A stretch of DNA of 64,000 nucleotides from Microbacterium paraoxydans (lineage in GTDB: Bacteria > Actinomycetota > Actinomycetes > Actinomycetales > Microbacteriaceae), in contig NZ_CP064874.1 of NCBI RefSeq assembly GCF_019056515.1, positions 1 to 64,000 of the forward strand, in the 5' to 3' direction. The stretch's first letter is position 1. Each line of letters starts with the position of its first letter. Made by a program: the position numbers and the translations under genes. Shown here one piece after another: positions 62,599 through 64,000 of the stretch. The notes beneath the pieces are model-generated. The model made no database searches, was not told where the DNA came from, and saw only the letters and a list, made by a program, of their open reading frames with translations.

Positions 62599-64000
62599 AG
62601 GTGGACTCCTCGCTGAGCGATGGGGACGTGGACGACTGCGTCGAGATCGTGGGAGCGTTGGGCTCGCTCTCGCTCCGCCGGAGTGAACTCATCCAGGATG
62701 CGCTCGATGTTCCTGAGCTGCTGTCCATGGGTTGCCGCGAACTGGGCGGGCTCCATCTCGTTCTGGTGTCCGCGAAGGATCTCGCGATAGGCGAGGATTC
62801 GAGGCAGGTGGTCGGTGAACACGATCGCGTTGGGGCACGCGAAGCACATCGATGGCCGATGCTCGCATAGACGCCCGCTTCGGCCGTAGGGAGAGTCGTA
62901 CGGTGAGCTGCAGTGCGCGACGTTCATGGCTCGATCCGTCGACGTCGACTCCAACTCGGCTACCGCAGCCACCGCAAGCTCGGGTCGCTCACCAGCCCGG
63001 ATCGACGCAGCACTGGCCTTCACGAACACTGGGCCGCTGACACGGTCGAAGACCTGCTGTTGAGCTGCGTTGACCGCTGCGCCGGCCAGCACGTGAACTG
63101 TCGTCGTCTGCGCGTAGTGGCGCTGGTAGACGGCGATGCTGTGGTCATCGCCTGCCGCAATGTCGGCGCTTCGGAGCACCGCCGCTCGCACACTCTTGAC
63201 TGTCTTTCGCAGTCGGCGCGCGTCGTGAGGTCTGGAGATGGCAGGTGTGATCGACGTCAGAAGGGACGAGAACGAATTCGAGAACGAATCTGGGCGTACC
63301 TCAAGGCGTCTTGACGAAGTTCGGAACACGCTCAAGAACAGGGCGTCATGCACCGGCGACGGGCTGGCTTCCCTCAGTTCCCTCGCCCTGGAAGTCGCAG
63401 CGAGAACCCGCTCGATGAGATCGCCCGACTTCCATCCGCTGCCGCTGGCAGATCCGGACGTGGCGCAGCGTACGATCCGGCTGCGGTGGGCGCGGGCCTT
63501 GTACAGACGGACGCGTAGCGTGTCGGGGTCTGAGATGTCGATGTCGCTCAGCGAGACGTTCGACCACTCCTCGGGAGCGGCGCCCGTCTCGAGCTGCAGC
63601 AGCGTCCTGAACGCGACCAGGTCGTCGCTCGAGGGATAGAGATATGACAGCAATCGCCTGACAACCCGGCCGGAGCCTCCATACGTCGTCGCGTGTTCGG
63701 TTTCGAACGCCTCGTGCAGGTCGTTGAGGACGCCTCGGTCGCACGCCAGCATGGCCTCGCGCTCCACCATGATGCCGTCCGTCCGTCCCAGGTGGTGGAT
63801 GCCCCAGAGGATATCTTCCGCGCGTGACCACCCGTCACCGCGAGGATCGCGCCCGACCTCGAGCAGTTGATGTCCGATCGAGAGTCGCTCCTCCAGCTCT
63901 CGGATGCGGCTGCGGCAGGTATCACGAATCGCAAGACGCTCGGCATTCGAGAACTCGTCGAGAGGCGTCGCGCCGCCGCCCTGATGCAAGACCTGCCCGT
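62595..64000 (-). CDS. Tyrosine recombinase-like protein, first of the trio, runs off the right edge
   Basis: At least 464 aa; the frame stays open to the window end and a TTG at 63989 is unlikely to be the true start. It has the layout of a second tyrosine recombinase: SDDLVAFRTLLQLETGAAPEEWSNVSLSDIDI, RPHDARRLRKTVKSVRAA (HxxR-like), HSIAVYQRHYAQTTTVHVL (Tyr region), then a cysteine-rich end (CEHRPSMCFACPNAIVFT) and a tail of helices. The first Arg motif is weak. It is translated with the second recombinase by overlap. Confidence 0.75.
   Translation of the reverse strand, partial: GQVLHQGGGATPLDEFSNAERLAIRDTCRSRIRELEERLSIGHQLLEVGRDPRGDGWSRAEDILWGIHHLGRTDGIMVEREAMLACDRGVLNDLHEAFETEHATTYGGSGRVVRRLLSYLYPSSDDLVAFRTLLQLETGAAPEEWSNVSLSDIDISDPDTLRVRLYKARAHRSRIVRCATSGSASGSGWKSGDLIERVLAATSRARELREASPSPVHDALFLSVFRTSSRRLEVRPDSFSNSFSSLLTSITPAISRPHDARRLRKTVKSVRAAVLRSADIAAGDDHSIAVYQRHYAQTTTVHVLAGAAVNAAQQQVFDRVSGPVFVKASAASIRAGERPELAVAAVAELESTSTDRAMNVAHCSSPYDSPYGRSGRLCEHRPSMCFACPNAIVFTDHLPRILAYREILRGHQNEMEPAQFAATHGQQLRNIERILDEFTPAERERAQRSHDLDAVVHVPIAQRGVHL

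Noticed and set aside
1..64000. Search by eye for tRNA, rRNA and riboswitch signatures
   Set aside because: No T-loop plus acceptor pairing, rRNA-like sequence or known riboswitch core was recognised; a covariance-model search would be needed to exclude small RNAs.

Overview
The window is GC-rich DNA in which genes are packed tightly and often overlap by 4 or 8 bases. The gene content (Tad pilus genes, LysM/BTAD protein, NrdH redoxin, MmpL-type transporter, TcpC/TcpE-like transfer proteins, GTG starts) points to an actinobacterium, most likely in or near Microbacteriaceae; this is inference from content, not a database result. Much of it looks like a plasmid or integrative conjugative element followed by a defence and transposon-rich region.

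Bases 1-18.9 kb are transcribed almost entirely leftward. At the far left is a frameshifted gene that may open a mobilization operon, with an iteron cluster (GGTACACCT / AGGTGTACC) behind its promoter. Next come three unrecognised genes, a toxin-antitoxin-like pair, a prepilin peptidase, a LysM-BTAD membrane protein, secreted and lipoproteins, TadE/G-like pseudopilins, a pilin-like peptide, TadC, TadB, TadA, TadZ and a CpaB-like SAF protein. ParA with a partner, a long non-coding repeat region and a sigma-70-like protein follow.

Bases 19.1-31.3 kb are transcribed rightward and encode a type IV secretion core: TcpC/VirB8-like, small membrane protein, TcpE-like (frameshifted), VirB4-like ATPase, polytopic VirB6/TrbL-like protein, lysozyme-M23 wall hydrolase, a ParB-like protein with a duplicated domain, an FtsK/TcpA-type coupling ATPase, a membrane protein and an NrdH redoxin. 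A strong terminator closes the unit. Four operons (left end, pilin, secretion core, coupling ATPase) share a 35-bp promoter-like element with exact spacing. The sigma-like protein, whose ribosome-binding site lies in a 12-bp inverted repeat, is the obvious candidate regulator. Pilus and secretion core therefore look like one co-regulated machine.

Bases 31.3-33.3 kb hold a short leftward operon (DUF3560 protein and partners) behind a clear sigma-70 promoter and palindromic operator. Bases 33.4-54.4 kb are a defence island: a truncated MmeI-like methyltransferase, then a leftward operon of a small HTH protein, SNF2-type helicase, DUF1156 DNA methylase, Swt1-HEPN/DUF499 ATPase, an unknown gene and an AIPR-family protein, preceded by a metallophosphoesterase and two unknown genes. 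The AIPR gene is split by a 5.4-kb insert with a CTAG duplication; that insert carries an amidase, a PxpA/YcsF protein and nested IS elements.

Bases 54.4-59.7 kb are an IS5-family composite transposon: two 939-bp inverted copies flank an MmpL-type transporter and its TetR regulator. The right end holds an XRE regulator and three overlapping genes of a tyrosine-recombinase trio, the last running off the window. No rRNA, tRNA or CRISPR array was found.
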